From Trichobilharzia regenti (taxonomy: Eukaryota > Platyhelminthes > Trematoda > Strigeidida > Schistosomatidae): 64,000 bases of DNA. The DNA is taken from contig OX235265.1 of the NCBI GenBank assembly GCA_944472135.2, forward strand, positions 42,195,459 through 42,259,458, written 5' to 3'. The notes below the pieces were generated by a model, which was given only the letters and a program-made list of their open reading frames with translations, ran no database searches and was not told the DNA's origin. The position numbers and the translations under genes were made by a program. Positions 1-11,845 of this stretch are shown here, piece after piece; the first letter of the stretch is position 1; each line of letters starts with the position of its first letter.

Positions 1-870
1 GGATTCAAAGTGTAGTTAAGAGACAGTAGTTAGTTATAATAGATAGTTCAGAAGAATACGACTACAGAGTGTTATGATAGCATAACAGTAAAATAAAATC
101 CGTTGATACTTAGGATTCAAAGTGTAGTTAAGAGACAGTAGTTAGTTATAATAGGTAGTTCAGAAGAATACGACTACAGAGTGTTATGATAGCATAACAG
201 TAAAATAAAATCCGTTGATACTTAGGATTCAAAGTGTAGTTAAGAGACAGTAGTTAGTTATAATAGATAGTTCAGAAGAATACGACTACAGAGTGTTATG
301 ATAGTATAACAGTAAAATAAAATCCGTTGATACCTAGGATTCAAAGTGTAGTTAAGAGACAGTAGTTAGTTATAATAGATAGTTCAGAAGAATACGACTA
401 CAGAGTGTTATGATAGTATAACAGTAAAATAAAATCCGTTGATACTTAGGATTCAAAGTGTAGTTAAGAGACAGTAGTTAGTTATAATAGATAGTTCAGA
501 AGAATACGACTACAGAGTGTTATGATAGCATAACAGTAAAATAAAATCCGTTGATACCTAGGATTCAAAGTGTAGTTAAGAGACAGTAGTTAGTTATAAT
601 AGATAGTTCAGAAGAATACGACTACAGAGTGTTATGATAGTATAACAGTAAAATAAAATCCGTTGATACTTAGGATTCAAAGTGTAGTTAAGAGACAGTA
701 GTTAGTTATAATAGATAGTTCAGAAGAATACGACTACAGAGTGTTATGATAGCATAACAGTAAAATAAAATCCGTTGATACCTAGGATTCAAAGTGTAGT
801 TAAGAGACAGTAGTTAGTTATAATAGGTAGTTCAGAAGAATACGACTACAGAGTGTTATGATAGCATAAC
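1..870. repeat. 112-bp tandem repeat, 7 full copies plus an 86-bp partial copy
   Basis: Copies begin at 1, 113, 225, 337, 449, 561, 673 and 785, always with GGATTCAAAG. They are nearly identical and differ at three sites: AATAGATAG or AATAGGTAG, GCATAAC or GTATAAC, and TACTT or TACCT. Each unit holds a short hairpin (GTTATG, loop ATAG, CATAAC). The last copy stops exactly at the end of that hairpin, at 870, against the retroelement ORF. The array runs off the left edge, so its true length is unknown. No open frame crosses it. I do not recognise it as a named satellite. Confidence 0.97.
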
Positions 871-887
871 ATTAGAAGTAGTGGACA

Positions 888-1552
888 TCAGATGCTTTTG
901 AGAATTCGAGATTTGAATAGTTTTGCAGGACTTCCACAAGAACTTGTATGCTCTGGATTCACCAGACGTAGTCTATGCATATGCAGTAATTCCTCAATTT
1001 TATTCAGTTGCTCTCTCATCTCATTCAGGTCTTTTCGTGCTTTCGACAGTTCACATTGCAACTTAGCTACCTCATTTTTGAATACAGTTGATACTTGCGT
1101 TGCTGAACTTGCAGTGGAGGTTTTCGTTGGATTAGCTTGAGTATTTTGAAAAGTTGAAAGACACATAGACTCCATTTTACTAGACAGATTGGGAGAATTA
1201 TAAGAATGTTGAGCAACATAAGTACTCGAACTCCTGCAAACTGTCTTGATGTGTCCAACTTTACCACATTTGTGACACTTAACACCCCGCAAACGGCAAG
1301 TGCTTCGTAGATGTAACTTTCCACAGGAAAAACACGGTTTAATGTTTTTGATCTCTCGCTGCATTCTATTACCTGTGGACGGCAGTTTGGATTTCTTTCC
1401 ATGAACACTTGTATTTTCGACTTTAGACAGCATGACATCAGATACTGACGTAGTGGGAGCAGAGTATTCAAGTCGACTTAAACAGTGGTGGTCAGCATCC
1501 AATGGTAGGTGATTGCTGTGGTCAATAATTTTGGGGAATTATTTACCGCTAC
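888..1552 (-). CDS. retrotransposon Gag-like zinc-knuckle protein fragment
   Basis: The minus-strand open frame is closed upstream by TAA near 1544. The listed first codon, at 1500-1502, is TTG, so no ATG start is visible and the start is uncertain. Numbered from that codon the protein has 204 residues. It carries two adjacent knuckles: C57-x2-C60-x3-H64-x4-C69 and C76-x2-C79-x4-H84-x4-C89. This tandem spacing is usual for nucleocapsid parts of Ty3/gypsy-type elements. A basic, Ser/Lys-rich stretch precedes the knuckles. Residues 143-174 form a charged, coiled-coil-like helix (Glu, Lys and Leu rich), which is not typical right after a nucleocapsid. No protease or RT follows on this strand, and the pol next door is on the other strand. 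The first 82 bases (1471-1552) recur at 7071-7153. It is probably a decayed element piece. Confidence 0.6.
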
Positions 1553-1654
1553 AAGACGATGACTGGTGTATGGATGTCTTCGCGAAAATATAGGCAATTC
1601 GGGTTTGAGCAAACAGCCATTAATTGATCGTTGAATCTTCAACTACATTGACAC

Positions 1655-3964
1655 CCAATGGCAACAGAAGATATCACGAAGACTGTTATCATTATGCCTT
1701 TCCAACTTTTTGAATTTCTACGTATGCAATTCAGTCTCCGGAATGCTGCCCAAACATTCCAACGCTTCATCGATGAATTATTTCGTGGTCTCTACTTTGC
1801 ATAAGCATACTTATTGGACTGCCTCATAGCCAGTCCAGACAAGGAAACTCACCTCAGGCACTTGGACTTGGCATTTGAAAGGTTACGCCAACATGGTGTT
1901 ACCATTAATATTCAAAAGTGTCAAATCGGTGTTGACTAACTCGACTTTCTGCGTCACACTATTGACTGCAAGGGCATTCGCCCACTGGCTACTGAGGTCG
2001 AGGCTATACTCAACTATCCAGAGCCACAGACGGTGAAAAGTCTCCGCACTTTTGATGGCTTGGTAAGTTATTATCGACGCTTTATTCCCAACTGTGCCTC
2101 TCTGATTCAGCCATTGACAGACCTCCTTCGAGGGAATAACAAGTCCAGAGAACTTGACGCGTCTGCTCGAAATGCTTTTACCCAGATTAAAAAAGCTATT
2201 GCTAATGCCACACTTCTGATGTATCAGAATTCAACGGCACCGTTGAGTATCTCGGTTGATGCATCAAACACTGCAATCGACGCAGTTCTACTACAGCTAG
2301 TTAACAAAGAGTAGCAACCACTCGCCTTTTTCTCGAGACGCCTGCAGATAGCTGAAACGAAGTACAGCAAATTCGGCAGAGAACTTCTGGCTATGTACCG
2401 TGCTATACGTCATTTTCGACATTCAGTGGAGGGTCGTGAATTCATAATTTTTACTGATCACAAACCTCTGACGTACTCTCTGAACTCATCTTCAGATAAG
2501 TATTCACCCAGGGAATCACGACAACTGGATTACGTTTCATAGTTTACATCAGATATTCGCCATGTATCCGGAGTAAACAACACTGTGGCAGATGCCTTGT
2601 CGCGCGTTTGTTCCCTCACCCAAAGCGACGGCATAGACCTTGTAAAACTAGCTCGTCTTCAAAAAGAAGATACCGAGCTTCAACATGACTTGTCGAAAAC
2701 AACTGTACAATTAGCTGAGAAACCCGTAGGTATGGGAAGAGATACTATTCTATGTGACATTTCCACGAGTACTCCTCGCCCCATCGTGCCTAAAAGTTAT
2801 CGCCGTAACGTCTTCAATACGTTGCATGGCTTATCTCACCCAGGTATTCGAACTACTGTCAAGCTCGTAACTAGTCGGTTTTGTTGGCCTGGCATTAATA
2901 AAGAAGTAAGGGAATGGGCACACACGTGCTTAGCTTGTCAAAAGTGCAAGATGATAAGACACACCGAAAGCCCACTTGGCACCTCTCTTCTCCATGACGC
3001 TCGTTTTGAACACGTCCATATAGATTTGGTTGGACCCCTTTCTGAATCCCATGGATGTACCTATATTTTAACTTGCATTGATCGATTCACACGATGACCG
3101 GAAGCAGTACCCATCAAGGACGTATCTGCTGAAACAGTCGCACGCGTCTTTGTAGAAAGATAGATCGCAAACTTTGGATACTCATCCTCCATAACAACTG
3201 ATCGCGGGCGACAATTCGAAAGTGGCTTATTCTTCGCTCTGACTAAAATCATAGGTTGCGTGCGTTTTCGAACAACAACCTACCATCCTCAAGCTAATGG
3301 TATGGTAGAACGTCTACACAGACAGCTGAAAGCTGGTCTGTCAGCTGCAAACAACACCCATTGGACTGAATCCCTTCCGTTAGTTCTCCTAGGGATACGA
3401 AACGCCTTGAAAACTGATGCTGGTTGTACTAGCGCCGAGCTAGTATATGGCACGACACTCCGACTGCCTGGTGAATTTGTTTCTCCCTCGAGCTTCTCAC
3501 CAGTGCTAGATCACGCTTCATACGTCAGCAGGCTTACAAACGCAATGCGTTCAGTTAAACCTGCTCGCCTTCGTCCACAGTCCATTGATGTTTTCGTTCA
3601 TCCGTGTTTAAAAACTTCTTCACATGTATTTGTTCGTCGCGACTCTGTGCGCAGACCCCTGGAACCTCCATACGACGGACCCTATAAAGTAATTAAGCGT
3701 TCGGATAAATTCTTTGTCTTGGACAAAATAGGCCGCGAGGACACCGTCAGCATCGACCGCCTGAAACCGGCTTGCTAGGAGGGTAATCCTATTAGCATAG
3801 AGCTCAACGTACCCCATAATCCGCTAGTAACCGAAGATCGTTCAGACCTCGATGAAGTCACTAGCACAGCGACATCTACCAAATCTTCCGTTGAGCCTAC
3901 TAAGAAAACCCGTTTTGGACGCACCGTAAGGTTCCCAGAATGTCTGCACACCTATATGACATAA
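1655..3964 (+). pseudogene. Ty3/gypsy retrotransposon pol remnant (RT, RNase H, integrase)
   Basis: One reading frame runs the whole length without a frameshift but is broken by in-frame stops at 1802, 1937, 2312, 2540, 3095, 3161 and 3776. It ends at TAA 3962. In order it shows: the RT palm (FEFLRM, RNAAQTFQRFIDE); the catalytic box near 1805, which reads AYLLDC where the family has Y-x-D-D, so one aspartate is lost; the thumb/connection (SYYRRFIPN); RNase H (SVDAS, FTDHKPLTY, ADALSR); the HHCC integrase finger (H-x-H, then CLACQKC); the integrase core (HIDLVGPL, TTDRG, YHPQANGMVERLH); and a C-terminal tail (YDGPYKVI). The N-terminal RT, protease and gag are missing. It is dead by several independent lesions. 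Confidence 0.93.
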
Positions 3965-3983
3965 CGAAGTCGTGTGATTCGCT

Positions 3984-4166
3984 GTGCGTCGGCGGCACAG
4001 TGGTTAGGACTCTCGCCGACCATGCACATGGTCCGGGGTTCGAGCTCACGCCGACGCACACCTGATATCTATGGTTGGCCTGCGAATTTCGGGCTACCGA
4101 TATCCACGCTGAAAATCCCACACTTGTACCAAAAATACGGTGTGGAATCAAGCTGTTAAAATAAAA
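3984..4166 (+). mobile_element. tRNA-derived SINE, family A
   Basis: The head is tRNA-like. GCGTCGG at 3986 pairs with CCGACGC about 65 bases on (7-bp acceptor-like stem). Box A is TGGCACAGTGGTTAGG and box B is GGTTCGAG. The body shares GATATCTATGGTTGGCCTGC, GGCTACCGATATC and GGAATCAAGCTGT with the copies at 26521, 30441, 52683 and 60967. It sits just after the pol stop codon. Confidence 0.85.
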
Positions 4167-4189
4167 ACTCATCCGTTTGTGGTACTAAC

Positions 4190-4723
4190 TATGTACTGCG
4201 TAACTTCTACACTCAAGAAGCAAGATTAGCTATATAAAGGACATGTATCCGCCCCAAACTTGAGTATTGTGCTCTCCTATTTAGTAACCTCAGGTCTGTA
4301 GACAGAAAAGAAATCGAAAGTGTCCAGAGATTCCTCACGAAACGCATAACAGGGTTCGACCAACAAGTGGAATATGTTGACAGGTGTGTACGTCTGAAAT
4401 TAGAGCCTCTGTGGTTAAGGAGAGTGAAGTGCAACTTATTTCTACTCTTCAAAGTCATTAGGAAACATTGCTACAGTAACTCATCCATAACGTGGGAAAA
4501 TATTAAATCATATCAGCTGCGAAACCACGACTACCTTGTCAAGGTGGCTACCCACAGAAAATCCATTAGGGCAAACTTTTTCACCATAAAATATTGCACT
4601 CTTTGGAACCAACTACCACCTGAAATAAGATGTTGTGAAAACCCTGATGGGTTCAAACGGAGCCTAGAAAGACACTTTAACATGTCCACCCTAGCTCGTC
4701 TAAAAGACCACAACTGTTGGTAG
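4190..4723 (+). mobile_element. LINE ORF2 C-terminal fragment (5'-truncated non-LTR element)
   Basis: The frame reads through motifs common at the C-terminus of CR1/RTE-like ORF2: RPKLEYC, a charged region, then a W-N-x-L-P-x-E core (TLWNQLPPEIRCCENPDGF) and a basic SLERHF end. It stops with TAG at 4721. One stop lies near 4237, inside the homologous stretch. The RT catalytic part is absent, so this is a 5'-truncated copy. Confidence 0.75.
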
Positions 4724-7068
4724 AACGGAAATTGAAGGCCAGTCCAGTCTTCAGTATAGTCACATACGTATATCTCGACTCTAATACTCACGCAGCGAAC
4801 GTTAACTAATTTACTGATTTCTATTCTGTATAATTTTCACTAAGTTGTGTTGGTAAAAGTAACACTGGAAATAATTGTAATAGCATCCACACCTTTTAAC
4901 GTTTTACATATGTATATACTAATATAACAATACTTATTAATCATGCATGTTCAATTCTTAAATTAGATTGTTATTAAAATACTTAAAATGATTAAAATAT
5001 TAATGCATCACATTTTCTCTTGCTTTACCACGCTTGTTTCCCTTATAACACTCAATTATTAAGCCTAGTGTATTATTTGATATACGAATTATATTATTGA
5101 TTATACTCTTATCATATATGGTTTGATTTATTCTACGGCTCCCTGTAGACTAGCTACCATTCTTCAGTATACACACACTGCAGTATTGTTAACCAAAGGC
5201 CAAAAATTTTGTTGGTTCTGTGTTAATATCTTTTTATAATATGTCTAGACACGTTACTTTGCAATGTCAGATGTTTACTATATATAAGTACACTAAGTCC
5301 TGTCAACCGACCTTACCTTCAGTCCATACTACCTAAACTGAACCCTAACTATAGTGTTCTGCTAAATCTTGCTCCACTATTCACAATACCTATTCGTTTT
5401 ACTCTTTAAGTTTTTGACTTCTTATAAAGTAATCTGTTCATTAGGATGCATGCACACATATATAATATGTTCGTAAAGATGTACGTGGAGACCTATTGGA
5501 AGCACTCATTAAGAAAGCTAGGGAGATGGAATATGGGGTACGAACATGTCTGGTACCAAGCAATATATTTGCGGTAGCCATAATAATCATAGTCTCAGAG
5601 CCTAACATCAAAAAAGGAGGGAGGGTGGCGCTAGCTGATCAGTAGATATGGTGGTGGTCACTAAGGTGAATCACCCCATTCTGCAGGAACAGCAATATAC
5701 AATTTGAAGGCTCGAGATATTTCTGATTTTTATGAGGGCTTAGATCTTTATCTTGAAAAAGATAATAATGAACGCCTTGACAGATCATGCTTCTGCCTTT
5801 AAATATATACCATTCGCTCAGCCTATTGTTGAGATGCGACCACGTGGGATCTGCACAGATTTATGGGGCATCTTATAAACTAACTTGCTGTCCATTGTCA
5901 GATCTTTAAATACCACTTCACAATGTCTTGTCTCATTTATTTTCTAATAACGTCTTTACTTGATCCTCATTATATTCCATTAAACCTAACATTTTATAGC
6001 TCTTTATGAATTTGATTCGACTTATTCTATTCCTATTCTCTGGAGGGTACGGTTGTGCACCAAATAGAAAAAAAGGCATGAAATAAAAACAACTGGCTTG
6101 AAAATAATTGTATTAAAGCCAAAAGTGGACATGATCATAGTACAAAATATATTGGTTTTATTATACATTGCAAATGAACGTTGTCGGCCTAAGGATTAAT
6201 TACTTCCCCATTCTGTTTTCTATATAAATGTGTTTATTAATGATATATTTCACTCACTTAATCTATTACACTTTAATGTTTCACCTTAGCACTTTAACTT
6301 TTCTAAAACAGCTTCCAATTCCTTGTAAACGTTGTACTTACCTCAATATTGGTTGGTTATCGTATGCCTACAACCACGGGATGAAAACGAAACGAAGTCG
6401 ATTTTCCCGCGGAACCTGGAGGACAACTGTACAATTCAATAACTATACGGCCTGTTTCAGACAATGAGTGTATCTATATATATATATATCAAATATTTAA
6501 CTGTTGAAACATTATTAACTTGTAGACAATCTAAGATTTGACATTATATCATACTTGATCGTGCCTGTAAAAATGGCATGCATTTTCATGTAAATTTATG
6601 TTTATATGAAAATAAAATTATTATTTTTTAGTTGTATCAATTTTTTGCAGTATCACTAAACACAACTAAATTTTTTCTACAGTACATGTAACAGGCACAA
6701 ACAAATTTTAATTAGATGACTTTTTCGGTGTTCTGAACTTAGCATTATTTTACTGTATAGTAAATGCACATCATTTTTTATAACAAAAAAGCTGATTTGG
6801 TACATTTTCCTCGACGTGGTTCTTAGCGTTCTTGTTTACTTTTCAGGTGTGACGGGTACTGGACAGGAAACAAACGAAGCGCGGGATCCAACGAACAACA
6901 ACAAGGAAGCTATGTACAAACACCCTATTAGCATAGGCAGACAAACCAGTAGGCATACCCCCAGGCCGCTCGGAAGATTTTTTTCACCCGAAAGGGAACC
7001 ATCGAGTTTTTTTACTTCCGGCTGGTTCTGTCTTAGGGTCCTCACGACCCCACTTGGGGGGAGTGAGC
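4724..7068. other. AT-rich sequence with no recognised gene
   Basis: Only short open frames without codon structure or known motifs are present. There is a (TA)n run near 6475-6490. A more GC-rich stretch at 6845-7068 could be part of a long terminal repeat or leader, but no ends could be defined. Confidence 0.6.
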
Positions 7069-7160
7069 TGTAGCGGTAAATAATTCCCCAAAATTATTGA
7101 CCATAGCAATCACCTACCATTGGATGCTGACCGCCACTGTTTAAGTCGACTTGTTTAGCT
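7069..7160 (+). mobile_element. copy of the Gag-ORF leader segment
   Basis: 7071-7153 matches the reverse complement of 1471-1552 with only a few differences, starting TGTAGCGGTAAATAATTCCC. The frame reads into the same first residues as the zinc-knuckle ORF and then hits TAG. After 7155 the two copies diverge. The TG start would suit an LTR edge, but no matching CA end was found. Confidence 0.6.
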
Positions 7161-7697
7161 GAAGGCTTCCAATATCCAATATCGTTTTTACGAGCTAGTA
7201 TAAACCAATTTGATTTCTTTGTGCTCGCTTCTTGATTGTGAGGTATAGGTTCCTGATCTTCGGTAAACTTCTGCGTAGCTTGTCCCGCCAATCGACTGTC
7301 GTAGCCTTGGTTGACTCCAAAGGGAGTAGTGCTGGGATTAATTATATGTGGTTTGTAGTATGAGGTGTGTTAAGACTGTTACTACTGTGATTGGAGTTGA
7401 TCCTTTCGCCAGTTAGTCCTTCGGTATCGTCGACAAGAGAAAAGAGATAGTAATAATAATAATGCTAATAATAGATATAATTAGTGAAGTTATTCAGACT
7501 AGGAGACAGAAACGGAAATAGGAAAGCGTAACAACAGTCAGCTCATTAAGTTTGAAGAATAATATACATATATATACCGGTAATAATAATAATAGTAATT
7601 ATAATATTAATAAGTTGTCAGGAGAGTAAGACGGGAGAGAATGTAAAGAAGTAAAACGACGAGTTTAATTGTCTACCCATGAATGGTGCATGCGATT

Positions 7698-8129
7698 TTA
7701 AGAGGATAGGCCATTTCGATGCAGTCTTAGTGTCGCTGCATAGTTGTCCAGCCTTCGCTTAAAGGCGTCCAAATACGGTTCCATAGCTACATCTGCCGGT
7801 AAAGAATTCCAGCGACGGCAAACCCGCAGTGAAAAGAAGTGGGAGCGCACTCGGGTCCTTGCCCTCTGGTGAGCTATACTTCTGGGATTTCCACGTGGGA
7901 GCCTATACCTACTCAATGGCAGAACACCTTTATTTGGGTGATTCTGGTCATTTGTTATTTTGTAGGCAGTAATCGAATCCACACTAAGCCGTCGATAGCT
8001 AAGTGTGAGCAGGCCTAATTTCTTCAGCCTTTCATCATATGGTTTGTTTCGGAGATCAACCACTCCTTTTGTTGCCCATCGTTGGACTCTTTCCAAGAGG
8101 TTGGCGTCTCTTCTCAGCACTTTAACCAT
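7698..8129 (-). pseudogene. LINE ORF2 C-terminal domain
   Basis: This 143-codon frame carries the conserved CR1-type tail: a LLERVQRWATK box, RLKKLGLLTLSYRRL, then a F-F-S-L-R-V-C-R-R-W-N-S-L-P core and a C-terminal helix. It is in a different frame from the upstream RT part (8146-9927), and the two are joined by a deletion that removed the rest of the RT, including its catalytic box. Confidence 0.8.
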
Positions 8130-8145
8130 GACAGAAGTGGCTCAC

Positions 8146-9927
8146 CTATGCCTGCCTGCTTATTTTATGTAGGAGAAGGTCATGGTGAACAGTGTCAAAT
8201 GCCTTCTCAAAGTCTAGGAAGACCACATGGACTGGTACGTTCAAGTCCCAGCATGATGTCCAGTCGTCCCAAGCTGACAGTAGGTTAGTGACGCAGGATC
8301 TGCCTTTTCTGAAACCATGTTGGGCTTCATGTAGTATATTAGTCCTATCGAAATATTCCCTGATGTGGTCGTCAATAATACTTTCCAGTACTTTTGATAC
8401 CACTGGGAGTAGAGCTACTGGTCTATAGCTAGCAGCGTTTTGCCTGTCCCCACCCTTGAAGATTGGAGAAAGGATGGCTCTTTTCCACTCCCTTGGCAGG
8501 GTCCCCGAATCCATTGAGTGTTGGAACAAGTCGCACAGGGGTCTACAGAGAGCCTCGGCGCACTGTTTCAGAACAGATGGCCTGATGTCATCACAACCTG
8601 GGGACTTCCCAGGTATGAGTCGCTGTAGCTTCCTTAGTACTATTGCGGGGTTTATTTGGGGAGTAGTCGCTAGGTCTTCCTCCTCTGAAATAGTGGTGCC
8701 ACCATTTTGGTCCGTAACTGTAATATCCACATTGCTGTTTAGCTGTTTAGCGAAGGCTGAACTGAATGTTTCAGCCATCTCCAGACTAGTGAGATATTGA
8801 CCGTTTGGGCCTACTAAGGCGCATGCCCCTTGGTTTGTCGGTTTTCTTTCCGACATGAATCGGTACAAGTTTTTAGGGTTTGATAGGAGTTTTTTAGCAA
8901 GGTTAGCCTGGAATGACCTTCTGTCCCTCCTGACTCTTGCATTACACCGGTTCCTGAGTTCGAGGTATGCATCATGGTCGGTCTGACTCTTAGATACACG
9001 CCACGTAAACCAAGCCTTCCGCTTTGCTTGCAGAATACGTTGCGTGCCTCTCTTCAACCATGACGTCTTTCTCTTGGGCTGTGTTGTGACTAAAGGGACG
9101 GTATCCGAGATTGCTATATGGATAATCTTTTTTACCACTTCCCAGTGTTCATCCACAGATAGGTCGTCCCATGCTAAGGGCCAGTCTGCGTCGGACAAGA
9201 GCCTCCGCATTTCAGCATAGTCAGCCTTGCTGTAGCACAGACATGGTCGCGTAACATCCCATTGCAAACGCTCACGGAGGACAAGATCGAAACCTATGAC
9301 TGCATGGTCACTGCTTCCCAGAGGAGTCATGATCTGGACCTTTTCGACGAGTAGCTGGTCACTAGTTAGAATATAATCTAGTTTTGATGACTTTCCACTA
9401 GGGCCCCACCTAGTGTCGTCTCCAACATTCTCAGTCAGTCCCGTGTTTCGAATAGTTTGCAGTAGGTTTCGGCCAAATTTTCCCTTAGCACACCCGGAGC
9501 CGAGGTTCAGTGATGGAGCATTGAAATCTCCAGCTATGGTGATTTGGTCGTAGCCCAAATCTCGTATCCCTGTGATAGTGCTGAGCAGTAGCTGATTGTG
9601 CTCTGCCCCACAGGTGGGAGATCGGTAGATGCCACCCAGTAAGTGCTTGGTGTGGCCTACGGTGAAATGACACCATATGGAGTCTGGGAGTTCGATAAGT
9701 GGTGGGTCCGTTGCGCGCACACATTTAAGTTGCCTATCAAAGTATATAGCAACTCCCCCTCCTTCCTTATTATCCCTGTCTCTCCTGACCAGTACCATAT
9801 CACCTATACTGATTTCATTGTCGGCGATAGTGGGGTTTAGCCACGTTTCAGTGAGAATGATTATTTTCAGTTGAAGGTGTGCTTGGAGATTTCGGAGTTC
9901 ACCTACTTTTCCTCTCAGCCCCCTCAC
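8146..9927 (-). pseudogene. LINE ORF2: AP endonuclease plus truncated reverse transcriptase
   Basis: The open stretch is 593 codons. Residues 1-210 are an apurinic-type endonuclease: TETW at 26-29, GDFN at 133-136, LDYIL at 183-187 and SSDH at 205-208, all catalytic positions intact. After a linker, RT motifs follow: SYRPVALLPVVSKVLE, QHGFRKGRSC and motif A FLDFEKAFDTVHHD near 570-583. It ends a few residues later at a stop. Motifs B to E, including the Y-x-D-D box, are absent, so it cannot copy RNA. The first listed codon is GTG and the frame is open upstream (SCLYSN), so the true start lay further 5'. Confidence 0.9.
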
Positions 9928-9989
9928 ATTGCTATATAGGCAACTGACAGTGAGTCTAACAACCTCAGAGTGTTGTGGGGTAGTTGACG

Positions 9990-11375
9990 TGAAACCGTCT
10001 GCTGGTGGGGGACTTGATGTTGGAACTAGTTGGCCGATTCCGATAGAACCGGCCCGTTGTAGTTTTTTTCAATGGATTTAGGCAGGACACTTGGGAGACA
10101 CAGACTATTATTCTCAGAGCTGCATCGCTCTAGTGTCACCGAAGCTTGGGGTCGTATTAAAGCCTCAGTTTGCTGCCTCCTTATATTTCTGGGTCTGCTT
10201 TCACAGCATCGGATGTGTCCTCCAATTTTTCCCTTGGTCTCATACCACCGTTGAAGTGATATGGACAACTGCTCCGGGAGTTGAATGTGACACATAGCAG
10301 CTTTGGAGAGTTAATCAATGTTAGATGAGCGGGACGAGGTAGTCGGAAAATGGAGATGGCTCCAGAAGCGCCAGGGGCCATCTGAGATGACAGCCATCTC
10401 CATTGTTGTACGTCGTGCATGTGTTTTTCACAAGCAGTGCCGGTTTCCAGCTCCGGAACACCGTGTACCACCATAGAGGTGGAAGGCATCAGTTCCGGTG
10501 ACTCCCTCGCCATATGTCTGATAGCCCATGGTCTATCTTTCTCACCCTTATGTTAGAACTTCTGTCCAGGGCTGGTACCTGGGCATTAACAGTACTTTCT
10601 CGGCCTCCTCGGCAGAGTCCAGTGTAACCCGTAATGGGGGTGGCTTACCCTGAGTGGTCCTTCTGTAATTTCGCCTTCCCCTGATGTGGATGCAACCTTG
10701 CTAATCTTCACTCTGTGAAAATTGGCATTTCCAGTCAGTAGGGCTGGTGTGTCCTTCTTCAAGTCTTTGACCAGTTTTGGCAGTGCGATTTTAGCAGGGG
10801 GGCCTGCATGAGACTGTGTTGGGGCACAAGAGCGTGTTGTCTCTGCTATCCGCAGACACGCTTTGTGGGACTATGCCAGGGCGACAAAGTGGACACACGT
10901 ACCAAAAACCATGGGCATAGGTTATTTCTCATAAACTCATAGTATGCCTTCGGTACCTCTTTGTCACAACGGCAGTGCACCCATCGTTTGCAAAAATTGC
11001 ATTCAAACGCTGAATCAGTTTGTGATGCTGCACGCCTGACATTTATCTCCTTTCCTTGATGACGCCTTCGGGGTCTTATGACGTCTTGAACGTTTCCTTC
11101 TAGACTTGATGGGTTTCACACACTGGCCTACAGTTGATGCAGGTGTAGAATTCTGTCCTTCTGGTATTGCCTGTGCCGTTTCAGTACTAGACTGTGGCAA
11201 TGCAGGCGTAGTATCAGGACAGACGAAAGCTACACGAGACTTTAGGATAGGTATGCGGGAAGGGGTTGAAATCCCTGGGTTTTTTCCTTCCCTGGCTGAA
11301 GCCCTTGTGACTACAGAGTACATTATTTTAGTGGCTTTTTTAAGGCTACTTTCGACAACGATATTAACAATCACT
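9990..11375 (-). pseudogene. LINE ORF1 remnant with PHD-like zinc finger
   Basis: Pieces in several frames. 11374-11015 encodes a basic N-terminal region (KSRRKRSRR) ending in the pair KCQAC. After a one-base frame change, about 11010-10860 continues the finger (FECNFCKRWVHCRCD), together a PHD-like Cys/His pattern. 10513-10181 holds VVHGVPE, the start of an ORF1 RNA-binding fold seen in CR1/L2-type elements. It is disrupted by stops and frameshifts. Confidence 0.65.
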
Positions 11376-11675
11376 ATAAATTATGCTATATACGACTAAG
11401 AGAGCAACAGCTTCTATCCGAAAGAACAAGAGTAAGACTGAAAAAGTATAAGGCAAGGAAAAGAAAAGGTTTTCGACTTTACCTAGTACTTTCTGGATGA
11501 TAGGCTTCACGGAAATCAAGTGATAGACCAACAAGTCTTGTTCCTCTGAACGAGTGAGGAAGATGCTGCTACAAAAGTAGCACCAGAAGCTTTGGCAGTA
11601 GTTCGAGACAGCTGGATTTATCACACAGAGATTTATTATGTAAGTAATGTTAAAACAATTAGTCCCTTTGATAAA

Positions 11676-11811
11676 TTTGAACAAGGTATTAAGAAGACAA
11701 ATTTCGCGAGATGATATCATTTCGTAGTTTCTTTACAACCGCTTTACAACTAACATGGTTAACAATGATAAAATAAAGTTGATGAAATTTACTCAGTTAA
11801 ATAAAAACAAA
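11676..11811. repeat. left inverted repeat of the Penelope-like element
   Basis: This arm is the reverse complement of 13791-13933 with few mismatches. A landmark is GATGATATCATTTCGTAG followed by CAACCGCTTTACAACTAA. Penelope-like elements are known to carry LTR-like repeats in direct or inverted order. Confidence 0.9.
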
Positions 11812-11845
11812 AGTACATACTAATGACCAATCATATTAAGATAGG

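Larger units (their letters stand above)
7440..11375 (-). mobile_element. CR1-like LINE, internally deleted
   Basis: Read on the minus strand: ORF1 region 11374-9990, ORF2 endonuclease and first half of RT, a deletion, then the ORF2 C-terminus, a 3' UTR and an (ATT)-rich end near 7440-7480. The 5' boundary is uncertain. Endonuclease and ORF1 style fit CR1/Perere-type elements of schistosomes. Confidence 0.85.

Noticed and set aside
1..870. CRISPR-like array
   Set aside because: The units are contiguous 112-bp repeats without unique spacers, in a eukaryotic context.
3984..4060. Possible functional tRNA gene
   Set aside because: Box A and B and the acceptor stem fit, but the anticodon loop is wrong in size, the unit is dispersed in several diverged copies and always carries the same SINE body.
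6816..7073. 85-codon open frame as a gene
   Set aside because: No motifs or family resemblance, overlapped by an equal frame on the other strand, and it lies next to repeat sequence.
11364..11720. 118-codon minus frame between LINE and Penelope element
   Set aside because: It crosses the Penelope inverted repeat and has only hydrophobic low-complexity sequence.
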